DNA of 64,000 nt from Liopterus haemorrhoidalis (Eukaryota > Arthropoda > Insecta > Coleoptera > Dytiscidae): positions 10,564,625-10,628,624 of the forward strand of contig OZ020624.1 of assembly GCA_963971575.1 (NCBI GenBank), read 5' to 3'. Below the pieces are notes generated by a model. That model did not search any database, was not told where the DNA came from, and saw only the letters and a list, made by a program, of their open reading frames with translations. Positions 9,976-18,949 of this stretch are shown here, one piece after another. Numbering within the stretch: position 1 is the stretch's first letter; the number at the start of each line of letters is the position of its first letter. Both the position numbers and the translations under genes were made by a program.

Positions 9976-10427
9976 TTTGAAATTGCGAGAGTTCGTCCTT
10001 TGCACAGGTATTTAAAGTAATATAATGTTAATGTTATTATTATGTATAACACAAGAAATATCATAATAGTTATCTTAGGATAAATATATATTATCACGGA
10101 TTTTTGTAATGACTCATAGGTTTTTACATCGCGAAGCGTTGATATCCACTCATTCGTAGGCATCCAGTGACTGTTATCATGTAATATATAACGAATTTTA
10201 TACCGGATAAATGCATCATCCGAATTTTCATCGATATTTATTCGGCAAAACTGATAGTAATTTTCCATTAAAGACCATCTCTGCGGATAAGATTCGTTCA
10301 TTGTTTTATCATAATCTATTGTAATCACGCACTGATCAGTCCCCTGCGGTTTTGTAATATACAAAGTGGCGTAATTTAAAACATTTGTTAATAAAATAAA
10401 GTTCACGACACCGATCGCGCTATACAT
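9972..10427 (-). CDS. Polinton membrane protein, 151 residues
   Basis: The N-terminus (MYSAIGVVNFILLTNVLNY) looks like a signal peptide or anchor. Near the C-terminus IMIFLVLYIIITLTLYYF is a clear membrane segment followed by a short basic tail. The middle holds two cysteines and tryptophans, so a small ectodomain is likely. A TATATAA at 10481-10488 lies about 54 nt upstream on the minus strand. The stop overlaps the next gene's ATG as ATGA. Such a protein could sit in an envelope or host membrane; no homologue is recognised. Confidence 0.55.
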   Translation of the reverse strand: MYSAIGVVNFILLTNVLNYATLYITKPQGTDQCVITIDYDKTMNESYPQRWSLMENYYQFCRINIDENSDDAFIRYKIRYILHDNSHWMPTNEWISTLRDVKTYESLQKSVIIYIYPKITIMIFLVLYIIITLTLYYFKYLCKGRTLAISK

Positions 10428-10487
10428 AGTGTATGTTTGAAGTGCGACACTGAATTGAAAATTTCACAACTCGTGATGAGTTATATA

Positions 10488-10552
10488 AGGGTAAGGAGGG
10501 GGTGAAGGGAAAGTAGAAATTAAACACAACATTTTACATAACATTATTTATT
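10488..10552 (-). repeat. 65-bp intergenic module, right copy
   Basis: Reverse complement of 7476-7540 with two mismatches. It begins just beyond the stop of the 10557-10856 gene and abuts the TATATAA box of the membrane-protein gene, so 3'-end and promoter signals are packed together. Confidence 0.95.
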
Positions 10553-10556
10553 AATA

Positions 10557-10856
10557 TTAATTAAAAATATTGTCCCCCGGATGCAGAACAAAATTTATAT
10601 CATAATCGTTATAACAGGGATATTCTTTTTGGAGGTTCAACAAACATGAATGTTTCGATGTTAAGTTCAGTTTGAAACGAACTTGATCCGTGTTACGACC
10701 GGTGAAAACCTTGCTGGGTATGTACCATTTTACTATATCACTATCAACTTTAAATGTTAAATTAATATGTAAATGGTAAAGATCCACCAATTCTACTCGC
10801 GCAAAAATATCATTACCGAGCGAAACATAATTTTCAGATGGTGGTTGTGGACGCAT
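10557..10856 (-). CDS. Polinton protein of unknown function, 99 residues
   Basis: An intact frame begins MRPQPPSENYVSLGNDIF and appears mostly beta, with FKVDSDIVKWYIPSKVF and FVLHPGDNIFN. On the minus strand a TATAAAAAG word at about 10921-10928 stands roughly 65-70 nt before the ATG. The gene lies between the integrase and the intergenic module. A single small beta domain would fit a capsid accessory or fibre head, but no family is recognised. Confidence 0.5.
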   Translation of the reverse strand: MRPQPPSENYVSLGNDIFARVELVDLYHLHINLTFKVDSDIVKWYIPSKVFTGRNTDQVRFKLNLTSKHSCLLNLQKEYPCYNDYDINFVLHPGDNIFN

Positions 10857-10990
10857 TTTGACGAAGATATGTGTTGGGCGAGGTGTTAACGGTTAATGTT
10901 CCACATCTCTATGCAAACTCTTTTTATATTTAATTTTTTTCCATCATGGTGGGGAGTACAACTGGAAATCGTTATCACTGTGGGACTCAA

Positions 10991-11085
10991 GGTCAAAACT
11001 GGGTAATCCCCTTATCAGTTGTGATGTCCAGCGCGTGCAGACACGTCCAAGGTCGCACGAAAAGGTTCTAACAAGTTCAAACATG
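10991..11085 (+). repeat. Internal terminal-repeat-like box 1
   Basis: This spacer contains GGTCAAAACTGGGTAATCC (compare GGTCAAAACCGGGTCAT in the terminal repeat), then TTATCAGTTGTGATGTC, GCGCGTGCAG, CCAAGGTCGCACGAAAAG and CAAGTTCAAAC. The same words recur in the same order at 18950-19043, and several occur in the terminal repeats. It lies between integrase and the next gene. Confidence 0.85.
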
Positions 11086-11098
11086 TCGTAGTCGTCTT

Positions 11099-12022
11099 TT
11101 AATTTTGAATTACATCTGATTTATCAACCCAAGAATTGAAAGATTTATCGAAACCCAACCATTTAACGTACACCTTAGACCCCTTAGTGCGCAATATCTT
11201 TTCAACTAGATAAATATCGGGGTATGCGGTCTTTTGTAACTCGTACTCGTAAAACCCGCCTGAAATAGGGTTATTTTGAAAATCTTGTAGTTTATAAGTA
11301 ACCGGATTTGTGTGTTGAATTTTATCAATTTTAAATATTTCAGTGGACCAGTTGGGTTCATAACCTTTTTCAAATAAGTGTTTTATTTTACTTATTCGTA
11401 CATAATCTCCAACTTTAGGTTTAGCTTTACCGCTAATTTTAATATTACTGTACACCGTTTGCAATAAAAGTTTCTCATTTTTATGCGTAACTACGACCGG
11501 TTTCATACCGATAGTTCTGTGTCGTTTATTATTGTATTGTTCGACCAATTTCGATAAAATCTTCAACCAAATATGTGAGCCTTGGTGGCTAAATCTTCGC
11601 CACATAGAATTCTTAAGCGTTCGGTTGAACCTTTCACAAACGGAGGCCTTAAGATTACTGAACGAGGAATAATGATTGACGTTATACCGTTTCATTAATT
11701 CTTTAAATTTTGAATTATAAAATTCTTTACCGTTATCTGTTTGTAAATTTTTCGGGACACGACCTTGCTCGAGAACTTTTGAAAGAGCAAGCGATATATT
11801 TTCGGCAGATTTTGATTTTACCGGTACCACCCAAGCATATTTGGAAAAAACATCTATAATTGTTAATAAATATTTGTAACCCTTATTATGTCGAGCGTGA
11901 GGAATCATTTCAACGAGATCGCTTTGCCATAAGTCATCAATACCTTTAGTTATCACACGTCTTCGCGGGTAATTTCTACGAGCCGATCTGTGTAACTCGT
12001 TTACGATTTTTAATTTACTCAT
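11099..12022 (-). CDS. INT: Polinton integrase (rve superfamily, chromodomain)
   Basis: This 307-residue retrovirus-like integrase joins element ends to host DNA in the nucleus. The catalytic triad is visible as D35 (WQSDLVEM), D96 (LQTDNGKEF) and E130 (VCERFNRTLK). A basic beta-barrel-like region follows, and the C-terminus (from about residue 268) holds a chromodomain with VEKILRTKGSKVYVKWLGF and SWVDKSD, which may bind modified histones. The frame is intact and starts at the first ATG, 52 nt after a TATATAA (12074-12080, minus). The 6-bp target duplication seen at the element ends is the expected product. No zinc-binding HHCC domain is obvious at the short N-terminus. Confidence 0.95.
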   Translation of the reverse strand: MSKLKIVNELHRSARRNYPRRRVITKGIDDLWQSDLVEMIPHARHNKGYKYLLTIIDVFSKYAWVVPVKSKSAENISLALSKVLEQGRVPKNLQTDNGKEFYNSKFKELMKRYNVNHYSSFSNLKASVCERFNRTLKNSMWRRFSHQGSHIWLKILSKLVEQYNNKRHRTIGMKPVVVTHKNEKLLLQTVYSNIKISGKAKPKVGDYVRISKIKHLFEKGYEPNWSTEIFKIDKIQHTNPVTYKLQDFQNNPISGGFYEYELQKTAYPDIYLVEKILRTKGSKVYVKWLGFDKSFNSWVDKSDVIQN

Positions 12023-12094
12023 TATACACAGACGAATTAAAACTTTCTGTTTTTAAAAATTTGGAATTTCGCTTATATAAGTATCATCATATAA

Positions 12095-13135
12095 TTACTC
12101 CTCCTCCTCCTCCTCCTCTTCCTCTTTGATCTCGATTATACCTTCTTCATACAACTCCTCTTCTATCGCTAAAATTTCGTTATTATGATTTGAATGACCG
12201 GCATTTTTAGATGCGATTAACAACTTTAATCTGTCTACGATTTCGTTTATATCATTCCAATACCAATATATGCAATTATAATCATTATCGTTTACAGTTA
12301 ACTGAGGGTTTTGAGTAAGACCTAATCCTGTACCAGATCGCTGTCTTGTTTTCAAAGCAGTCATCGCCGGTTTAATAATTTCTCTATACTTTCTACCACC
12401 GTTTCCGTTTAACTGACCATCCGCACGATACCCCCTTCTATGCGCGTTTGTTTTTACAACAATGTCAATGTAGGATTCTACATCTTCTGGAGTATAATGT
12501 AAAGGACTTCTCTTAAATAATAATTCATAAAATCCCCTCGTGCCCTCGTACCATTTATCGTTGACGGATATATCATTATGTTTAATTGTAATTATTGTAT
12601 TACCGACCACCCAATTACCGTCGGAATCCCTATGAATTCCATACACCGTATCTTTTTCTTTATCGTCCGCCGTTATGAAGAAGTGAAAATATTCCGCAGC
12701 TCTGTCACCTAGTAAATTACTAAGTTCAGCACGCTTCTCCTCGGTTCTAAGCGATTCACGTACAGGTCTAAAAACATCCTCCTCATCTTTACCTCGAGCT
12801 TCGGCAATTAATTCGGTGTTCAGAAATGATGTTCTCGGTGTTTTGAAGGTTCGTGATCCTACCGCTTCACCTTCCCCCTCATCATCCCCATCCACACCCG
12901 GGTATAATTTTTTAGGTTTTATAAGAGGTGTCACCACTGACGATCGCGGTGTGGTTTTAACAATGTTTTCAAACTTTAATTTCTTTAAGGAGTGAGTTAT
13001 GGGTCTAAAGGTTTCCTCAAGATTTTTCTCGGTTTCAGTTCGCCCCCGCTTCAGACTGTTATATTTCAGACGAATAGCATTACTCACATCTATTATTCGT
13101 CTGAGAGTATCATCATCTGTTGTTTTCACACCCAT
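12095..13135 (-). CDS. Conserved Polinton protein of the DUF8207 type
   Basis: The 346-residue product has a charged N-terminal half with a KKLKFEN cluster. It has a conserved core around residues 145-250 (YGIHRDSDGNWVVGN, DISVNDKWYEGTRGFYELL, YIDIVVKTNAHRRGY) and a run of glutamates at the C-terminus. This core is found in many insect repeat-encoded proteins and I associate it with DUF8207. Its role is unknown. Its fixed place between integrase and ATPase genes suggests a replication or packaging partner. A (TA)n box at 13195-13210 lies 60 nt before the ATG. Confidence 0.7.
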   Translation of the reverse strand: MGVKTTDDDTLRRIIDVSNAIRLKYNSLKRGRTETEKNLEETFRPITHSLKKLKFENIVKTTPRSSVVTPLIKPKKLYPGVDGDDEGEGEAVGSRTFKTPRTSFLNTELIAEARGKDEEDVFRPVRESLRTEEKRAELSNLLGDRAAEYFHFFITADDKEKDTVYGIHRDSDGNWVVGNTIITIKHNDISVNDKWYEGTRGFYELLFKRSPLHYTPEDVESYIDIVVKTNAHRRGYRADGQLNGNGGRKYREIIKPAMTALKTRQRSGTGLGLTQNPQLTVNDNDYNCIYWYWNDINEIVDRLKLLIASKNAGHSNHNNEILAIEEELYEEGIIEIKEEEEEEEEE

Positions 13136-13219
13136 CCGTTTCTACGTGTCACCTTATACAGGTTTGTTTAATGAATGCGATATAACAACACCCGTATATA
13201 TATATATATAGCAGTCAGG

Positions 13220-13377
13220 TAGACCTGTTCTCGACCTATATTACCTGTCTGTTCGACCTATTCAACCTGTTCAACCCGTTCGACCTGTCTGTTTGACCTG
13301 TTCAACCTGTCTGTTCGACCTGTTAGACCTGTCTGTTCGACCTGTTAGACCTGTTCAACCTGTCGGTTTGACCTGTT
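13220..13377. repeat. GACCTGT iteron-like tandem array
   Basis: About sixteen degenerate units built on (T/A)(C/A)GACCTGTT or TTCAACCTGT follow one another with 9-18 bp spacing, filling the gap between the (TA)n promoter and the ATPase stop codon at 13382. Units vary by one or two bases. The array is not coding. It may be a protein-binding iteron cluster or a simple minisatellite. Confidence 0.85.
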
Positions 13378-13381
13378 TTTC

Positions 13382-14083
13382 TTATGTTAGAATATTATGA
13401 AAACCTTTTCGATACCGCCCTTTTAGTATATCGCTGTCCTTATTGATCACGACGAAACCATATTTATCCCGCCAACAATCAGAACAAAATTCTTTTAATT
13501 TTATGAACGTCATATCGGTATTCACGTGATCTTTATATATATGATGTAAATTCATATCGTCCTGCTTGAAAATGACAATCAAATTCACATTGTCCCGTAT
13601 TAAATGCTTAGGTATACGAGCGTAGGTTTGACATAAATAAAAACAATCTATAAAATAATGACGCCCCCGACTAAAAAATTCCTGAATACACATCTGTTTG
13701 TCACAAGCTATATCGTCAAACAGAAACACCGAGTTTGACCTTGAATCTTGAGGTTTCACGATATCAGCGTTATCAGTAAACGTAAAGTAACCCATGCCTT
13801 TTACACGAGAAACGCACTCTTCTAGAAATTTATATTTCGGTTGATTAAGTGACTTAGAATAAATATAAATATTTTCGAATCGTAATCCGTTTTTATCTGA
13901 TAATAAACTCAACATCACATTAGTTTTACCGCAATTTGACGGACCACAAATTATGCATCTGATGGTATTTGGTAATAAATCTCCATGTCTTCTACAGACG
14001 TTACCACCACCACCACCACAGCTGTTATCCATCATATCAAAATTTTTTACATGCAGACTGCTTTTGTGCTTCGTGAAGTGCAT
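13382..14083 (-). CDS. ATP: A32-like (FtsK/HerA superfamily) DNA-packaging ATPase
   Basis: The 233-residue protein shows Walker A GPSNCGKT (residues 47-54) and Walker B SVFLFDDI (118-125), with a C-terminal half rich in aromatic and basic residues. In nucleocytoplasmic large DNA viruses and Polintons this ATPase drives genome packaging into the capsid. The frame is intact and its length is normal for the family. It is divergent from the capsid operon. On the minus strand a TATATAAAT word at about 14124-14134 lies about 45 nt upstream of the ATG, so the two divergent promoters interlock in the 69-nt gap. Confidence 0.95.
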   Translation of the reverse strand: MHFTKHKSSLHVKNFDMMDNSCGGGGGNVCRRHGDLLPNTIRCIICGPSNCGKTNVMLSLLSDKNGLRFENIYIYSKSLNQPKYKFLEECVSRVKGMGYFTFTDNADIVKPQDSRSNSVFLFDDIACDKQMCIQEFFSRGRHYFIDCFYLCQTYARIPKHLIRDNVNLIVIFKQDDMNLHHIYKDHVNTDMTFIKLKEFCSDCWRDKYGFVVINKDSDILKGRYRKGFHNILT

Positions 14084-14101
14084 CTTAACAAATAATGAGG
14101 G

Positions 14102-14109
14102 GTATATAT
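14102..14109 (+). promoter_or_regulatory. TATA box of the capsid gene block
   Basis: GTATATATG lies about 45 nt before the ATG at 14153. It is the only convincing TATA word between here and the polymerase promoter, and one AATAAA (18859) closes the block, suggesting one transcript for protease, capsid and metalloproteinase genes. Confidence 0.5.
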
Positions 14110-14152
14110 GTGTGGATTTCCTATTTATATATCATTCACTTTTCATCACCTG

Positions 14153-15109
14153 ATGATTACGCATCATAGCGGCTCCGGTTTACTTAATTCCGCGATAAAT
14201 TCTCTACCGTTTGAATTGCATTTACCCGGATATCAATATTGCGGACCTGGTACTAAACTTCAGAAACGATTATTACGAGGTGATCCCGGGATAAACCCTT
14301 TAGACTCCGCGTGTAAGGATCACGACATAGCTTATTCTCAGAATAAGGAATTAAAAGAAAGACACGAAGCGGATAAAGTGTTGCAGCAGAAGGCTTGGCT
14401 ATGAGTTATATCAAAAGACGCTTCCATAGGTGAAAAAGCAGCGGCGTTGGCGGTGGTGGGTGCTATGAAAGCGAAAACAAAACTCGGTATGGGGCATAAG
14501 AAAAGAAAACCGAAAACGAAGAAAACGAAAAAACGATCGAGAACTTTAAAAACAGGTGGCGTTCTACCATTTCTACCGGCGCTGTTACCGCTGATAGGGA
14601 AAGCGTTATTGGCAGGTGTGGCCAGCGGAGCCGCATCCTACGGAACGAAAAAGGCGTTGGGTGGCGGTCTGTATCTGGGTCCGTATCCTCATAAACGCGG
14701 TGGTAAATTACAGCGGAAAAATAAAAAAAAAAAAAAAAAAAATAAAAATAATAAAACATTAATTTTACCCAATCGAGCATTAACAAATCACGATCTGCAC
14801 ATTTATGCTGTAAATATACCGAATTTTAGAGGTGTGTTTATGCGTAATGCTTTACCGAAAAAACCTAAAACTGACGAATGCGCCATTATAAATCTAGACA
14901 ATGCGGATGGCCCCGGCACTCACTGGGTGGCTTACAAGAAATTCGGTAATTATGTTGAGTATTACGATAGTTTCGGAAAATTACCACCACCGCTTGAACT
15001 GATTAATTATTTTGGTGAGCGGGCTAAAATAACCTATAATTACAACGCTGATCAAGATTATAATTCGATAAAATGTGGTCATTTATGTCTTAAATTTCTA
15101 CATAAATAA
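14153..15109 (+). pseudogene. PRO: Phospholipase A2 domain plus adenain-like protease, one frame with an internal stop
   Basis: The start at 14153 follows the TATA box; an earlier in-frame ATG at 14108 overlaps it. Residues 29-34 YCGPGT (calcium loop) and 54-61 CKDHDIAY (His-Asp active site) match parvovirus-type phospholipase A2, used by virions to breach membranes. A TGA at 14402-14404 interrupts. The same frame then continues through a Lys-rich segment, a hydrophobic LPALLPLIGKALLAGVASG stretch, GG-type cleavage-site candidates (TGGVL, RGGKL) and a poly-Lys run. It ends in a cysteine protease with THWV, YYDSFG, NADQDYNS and KCGHLC, the adenain His-Asp-Gln-Cys pattern. Protease residues look intact. 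The TGA is most simply a mutation in a fused gene. Confidence 0.85.
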
Positions 15110-15893
15110 ATGAACATCTTAGATTTTACATCATTATTAACGAACATGTCGGGCGATAGCACAAACACATTTACACTGACCGGTAAATCAATAACTTAGT
15201 TGTGATTTTTTCCCACCACTAGATCTGACTGATGGTGATTATGTCATCGGATTAATAAATTTCTATACATATAATTCAATACCTAATATCGATGTGGGTA
15301 ATAATAAATTCTATTATGATGGTGATAAAGTAATAACTTTACCGGTGGGCGCTTATGAGATAGAAGGCATTAATAATTATTTACGGCTCGAGCTCGGTGA
15401 TCCGAATGCCAAACATATATTTGAACATAACCAAACCCCATCCACATCCGTGATTAAAAAAGAAAACTTCTTAACTCTATACGCTAACAACACCACATTT
15501 AAATGCGAGCTGCTCAGTAACTGCGAGATTGATTTTACCAAGGATGATTGCATCGGGGATATGTTGGGATTTTCAAAAAGAATATTAGAACCTAATAAAG
15601 TTCACGAATCAGATTTTCCTGTGGACATAGTAAAGGTTAACTCGATACAAATCGAGTGTAATATTGTAACGGGTGCATATAGAAACAACGAGTTAGTGCA
15701 CACTATCCATGAATTCTACCCCACTGTTCCGGCGGGGTATAAAATAATAGAGACACCACGAAACGTTATTTATTTACCTGTGAACGTCCGAACTGTGAAC
15801 AACTTAACTCTCCGAATTTGTGACCAGAACGGATATCTGATAAATTTAGAAAACGAAATAATCACAGTTAGATTACATCTAAGAAAGTTATAA
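15110..15893 (+). pseudogene. Polinton minor capsid (penton) protein, frameshifted
   Basis: The ATG directly abuts the protease stop (TAAATG). The first 28 codons include SGDSTNTFTLTG, then the frame is lost near 15193-15198. The continuation in a neighbouring frame runs to 15893 with DGDYVIGLINFYTYNSIPN, MLGFSKRIL, VDIVKVNSIQIECNI, HTIHEFYPTVPAGYKIIE and IYLPVN, the signature of the single-jelly-roll penton of Polinton capsids, which forms the five-fold vertices. Except for that one break the gene has normal length and content. No other stop is seen. Confidence 0.85.
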
Positions 15894-16057
15894 TGGGTAT
15901 TGAATTTAATACTCCCCTAACAAAAAAAAAACTTATACCTATAAATAACACGTCTGACAAATATAAATTCAATCTCCCTCCAACAAGACCTGCGTTAACA
16001 CCTGAAAATATTCAGTTTCTTTTATCTCAAGGTTACAAATTAAAGAAACAACAATGA
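15893..16057 (+). CDS. Small conserved Polinton protein upstream of the major capsid gene
   Basis: This 54-residue frame is too short for many gene finders. It starts inside the penton stop (TAATG) and ends inside the major capsid start (ATGA). It reads MGIEFNTPLTKKKLIP, then FNLPPTRPALTPENIQFLLSQGYKL. A similarly placed short protein with an ALTPxNxxFLxSxG-like ending is common in Polintons. Stop/start overlaps at both ends indicate translation from a shared message. Its function is unknown, and a capsid cement or core peptide is one possibility. Confidence 0.75.
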   Translation: MGIEFNTPLTKKKLIPINNTSDKYKFNLPPTRPALTPENIQFLLSQGYKLKKQQ

Positions 16058-17253
16058 GTGAAATACTAAACGTGAGCGGTAAAGTAAGCTTTAACAATGC
16101 CGTCAGACGTGAAGAGTGGCATACGTATGATCCATATTCATCTACGAGATATGAAAACAGTGACGAGATAAGAATACCGATTCACCATCAAGATATCTGC
16201 ACAACACCGTACGATAGTTTCATTGTTATAGAGGGTAGATTTACTAAACCTGATGAAACCGCTTTAACAGCACCGGTCGATGTGAAATTAGCGACAAATG
16301 GGTTCGCGTTTCTGTTTGATGAAATTCGCTATGAATTATTCGGTATTGAAATCGATAAGGTTAAAAATGTAGGTATTACAAGTACAATGAAAGGTTATAT
16401 TTCGATTAAATCAAACGAGATATCTAACTATGAAACCGCCGGTTGGAATAATGCAAAACTCGTGCACGCCACTGGAGATTTCACCGTATCAATACCGCTA
16501 AAATTACTGCTCGGTTTTGCCGAAGACTACAATCGAATCATTTTAAATGCTAAACAAGAACTCATACTCGTCCGTTCTAGAAACGATAAAAATGTGTATA
16601 TAAACGATGTAGAATTTAAAATAAATATATTTAAGATACAATGGCGAATTAAACATATTTATCCAAGCGATGAGGAAAAATTAAATTTGTTGAATATTAT
16701 TAACAATGGCGGGGTGTCACAGGCGCCATATAGAGGTTGGGACCTTTACGAGTACCCCGTATTACCAACCGCTTCAAAACAAATTTGGGCCATAAAATCA
16801 TCGAGCCGGTTAGAGACACCCAGATATGTAATACTCGGATTTCAGAGCGATGTTAAAAATAAAACCAATACGGATTCTGGTAAATTTAACCATTGCAATC
16901 TGACAAATGTTAAACTCCACCTTAATTCAGAATGCTTTCCGTACGATAATCTAAATATAAATTTTGGAAAAAATCAGTATGCCGTATTGTATGAAATGTA
17001 CACACAGTTTCAAAAGTCCTACTATAATCAACAGACCAGCCCCCTGTTAAATTGGGCTAATTTCAAGGATGTTTGTTTAATAGTAATCGATTGTTCTAAA
17101 CAGAACGAAAAAATCAAATCCGGTCCTGTTGATATCCGATTAGAATTTGAAGCCACCGAAAATTTCCCCGCTCAAACAACGGCTTACTGTCTAATATTAC
17201 ATGATAAAATTACTGATTATTCACCCTTAACCGGTATCGTAAATTTGTTATAA
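16054..17253 (+). CDS. MCP: Polinton major capsid protein (double jelly roll)
   Basis: An intact 399-codon frame starts at the ATG overlapping the previous stop (ATGA). It begins MSEILNVSGKVSFNNAV and has the alternating short beta strands of the two jelly rolls, with typical stretches such as NGFAFLFDEIRYELFGIEID near residue 95, SIPLKLLLGFAEDY, IKHIYPSDEEKL and a late CLIVIDCSK. This trimeric protein builds the icosahedral capsid shell. The length is a little short compared with many homologues but both halves are present. The intact state contrasts with the broken polymerase. Confidence 0.93.
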   Translation: MSEILNVSGKVSFNNAVRREEWHTYDPYSSTRYENSDEIRIPIHHQDICTTPYDSFIVIEGRFTKPDETALTAPVDVKLATNGFAFLFDEIRYELFGIEIDKVKNVGITSTMKGYISIKSNEISNYETAGWNNAKLVHATGDFTVSIPLKLLLGFAEDYNRIILNAKQELILVRSRNDKNVYINDVEFKINIFKIQWRIKHIYPSDEEKLNLLNIINNGGVSQAPYRGWDLYEYPVLPTASKQIWAIKSSSRLETPRYVILGFQSDVKNKTNTDSGKFNHCNLTNVKLHLNSECFPYDNLNINFGKNQYAVLYEMYTQFQKSYYNQQTSPLLNWANFKDVCLIVIDCSKQNEKIKSGPVDIRLEFEATENFPAQTTAYCLILHDKITDYSPLTGIVNLL

Positions 17254-17292
17254 TAATAAACACTTATGGAAAATTAGTTAGTCTTCTTCAGG

Positions 17293-18818
17293 ATGTTGGG
17301 GTTACTGCTGTTTATTTTTCTTCTCCGTGTTATAACCTTATACAAGCGTCAGAATTTGAAGAAATTCTAACCCACCTACACACATACGGCTATTTTAACT
17401 TTAGCGACGAGTTAAATTTCGAAGCGATCGATGAAACAAATGGTAAATACAGAAATGCGTTAAAATATTTTCAAAAACAACACAACTTGTCCATTGATGA
17501 TACGTCCAATTTAGAAACATTGAATTTAATGAGAAAGCGGAGATGTGGTAATTCCGATACCTTAAACTATGTTATCGGTCATAATAAATGGATGAATAAA
17601 ATCGTATTTTGGGAAATATATCGAACCTCTAATACTCGAGCTATCAACCTGGTGCAGAGAGCATTCGATATTTGGTCGAAGCATGCCGATATTACATTTA
17701 TGAGAAAAAATGTTCGACCTGATATATTAATCAGTTTCGGAAAGAAACGTCATTTCACTTCTAAAACATACGCATATTGCGTCAATTCTTTTGACGGTCC
17801 CGGCGGTACATTGGCACACGCCAACCTACCCAACGCAAATCAAACCCCTGTAGAAATACATATTGATTCAGATGAAAATTGGGACTATAATTTGGACACA
17901 TCATTGGATAATTTTACAAATTTCTTTGAAATGATGGTACATGAAATTGGGCACTCACTCGGAATCCATCATTCAAACAACTTTTTCTCCATTATGTACC
18001 CCTATTATTTTTCAAAAATGTTTAACAACCTCACGGCTGTGGATTTAGAAGAGGATGACAAACATGCTATTCAATCCTTATACGGCCCTCCTCTAGAAAC
18101 AACAACGACAACAACAACAACAACAACAACAGCCAAAGAACAACCCCCAGGAGCAGCAGCAGCAGGAGCAACCCCACCCAACATTTGTGATTTAAATAAT
18201 CAATTAAATACATTCTTAATAATAAATGAACATCTGTACATATTTCATGCGGATTGGGTGTGGCAGAAAAATCTAGCGGATAATAATTTAAATCATAAAC
18301 CAACACGAATTACCGACTGGCTACCATTTTTATTAAATTTTGATAAAATATCAGCTGTCTATCAGAGACCTAACGGTAATATTATACTCGTTACCGGTAA
18401 TATAATATACAACGTTAAATTCCCATCTTTTCAACTTGAAAACCGTGTAGTAAACTTTAATTCGATGAAAAACATTACGAGTGCGTTTAATTCATATACG
18501 GGGCGCACGTACTTTTTCTATAATGATGTGTATTGCTCGGAAATCGATGAATGTAATATGTATGTTAAGGATAACGCATACGTTTATAAAATGTTCCCCG
18601 AAATACCACCGGGTGTTAATGGAGGCTTCCGATATACGGATGGCTTAATATATTTTTTCAAAAACAAAATCTATTACGCGTACAGTGAATTTACTAACAA
18701 ACTTGTAAAGGCGGAACCTTTTGACTTGTCTATATTTGATATACAGTGTCCTAATGTGGGAATATTTAAACAACTTAAAAATTTATTAACCAAACTTACA
18801 TCTTATTATAACTTGTAA
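17293..18818 (+). pseudogene. Matrix metalloproteinase (matrixin) with hemopexin-like tail
   Basis: An ATG at 17293 opens a signal-peptide-like MLGLLLFIFLL, but that frame ends soon after. From about 17346 a neighbouring frame stays open to 18818 without a good ATG at its start, so one frame change separates signal and enzyme. The enzyme frame shows a prodomain with the cysteine switch RRCGNSD and GPGGTLAHANLP. It has the zinc site HEIGHSLGIHH with Met-turn SIMYPYY, a Thr-rich linker (near 18095-18130) and about 210 residues of hemopexin-like repeats flanked by Cys. Matrixins cut extracellular matrix; baculoviruses carry related enzymes. It directly follows the capsid gene and precedes AATAAA (18859). 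Here it looks like captured host cargo. Confidence 0.88.
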
Positions 18819-18841
18819 TATTATTATAGTTATAAAATGTA

Positions 18842-18924
18842 ATACTCTGTGTGTTTTAAATAAAGATAATGTAATTTCATTTCATGTTGTTTTATTTTTA
18901 GAATTCCAACCAGATAATTAATTA
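18842..18924 (+). repeat. 3'-end module, copy 1, with AATAAA
   Basis: ACTCTGTG(TG)TTTTAAATAAAGATAATGTAATTT...TTTATTTTTAGAATTC matches 22961-23042 almost base for base. Both copies follow a plus-strand gene (metalloproteinase and polymerase) and contain AATAAA (18859-18864 and 22975-22980) plus a T-rich downstream part, so they are probable polyadenylation modules. Confidence 0.92.
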
Positions 18925-18949
18925 TATAAACATGTTTTGATAAGGTCGA

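Noticed and set aside
18067..18306. Minus-strand Leu-rich frame
   Set aside because: It is the shadow of the Thr-rich linker of the metalloproteinase.
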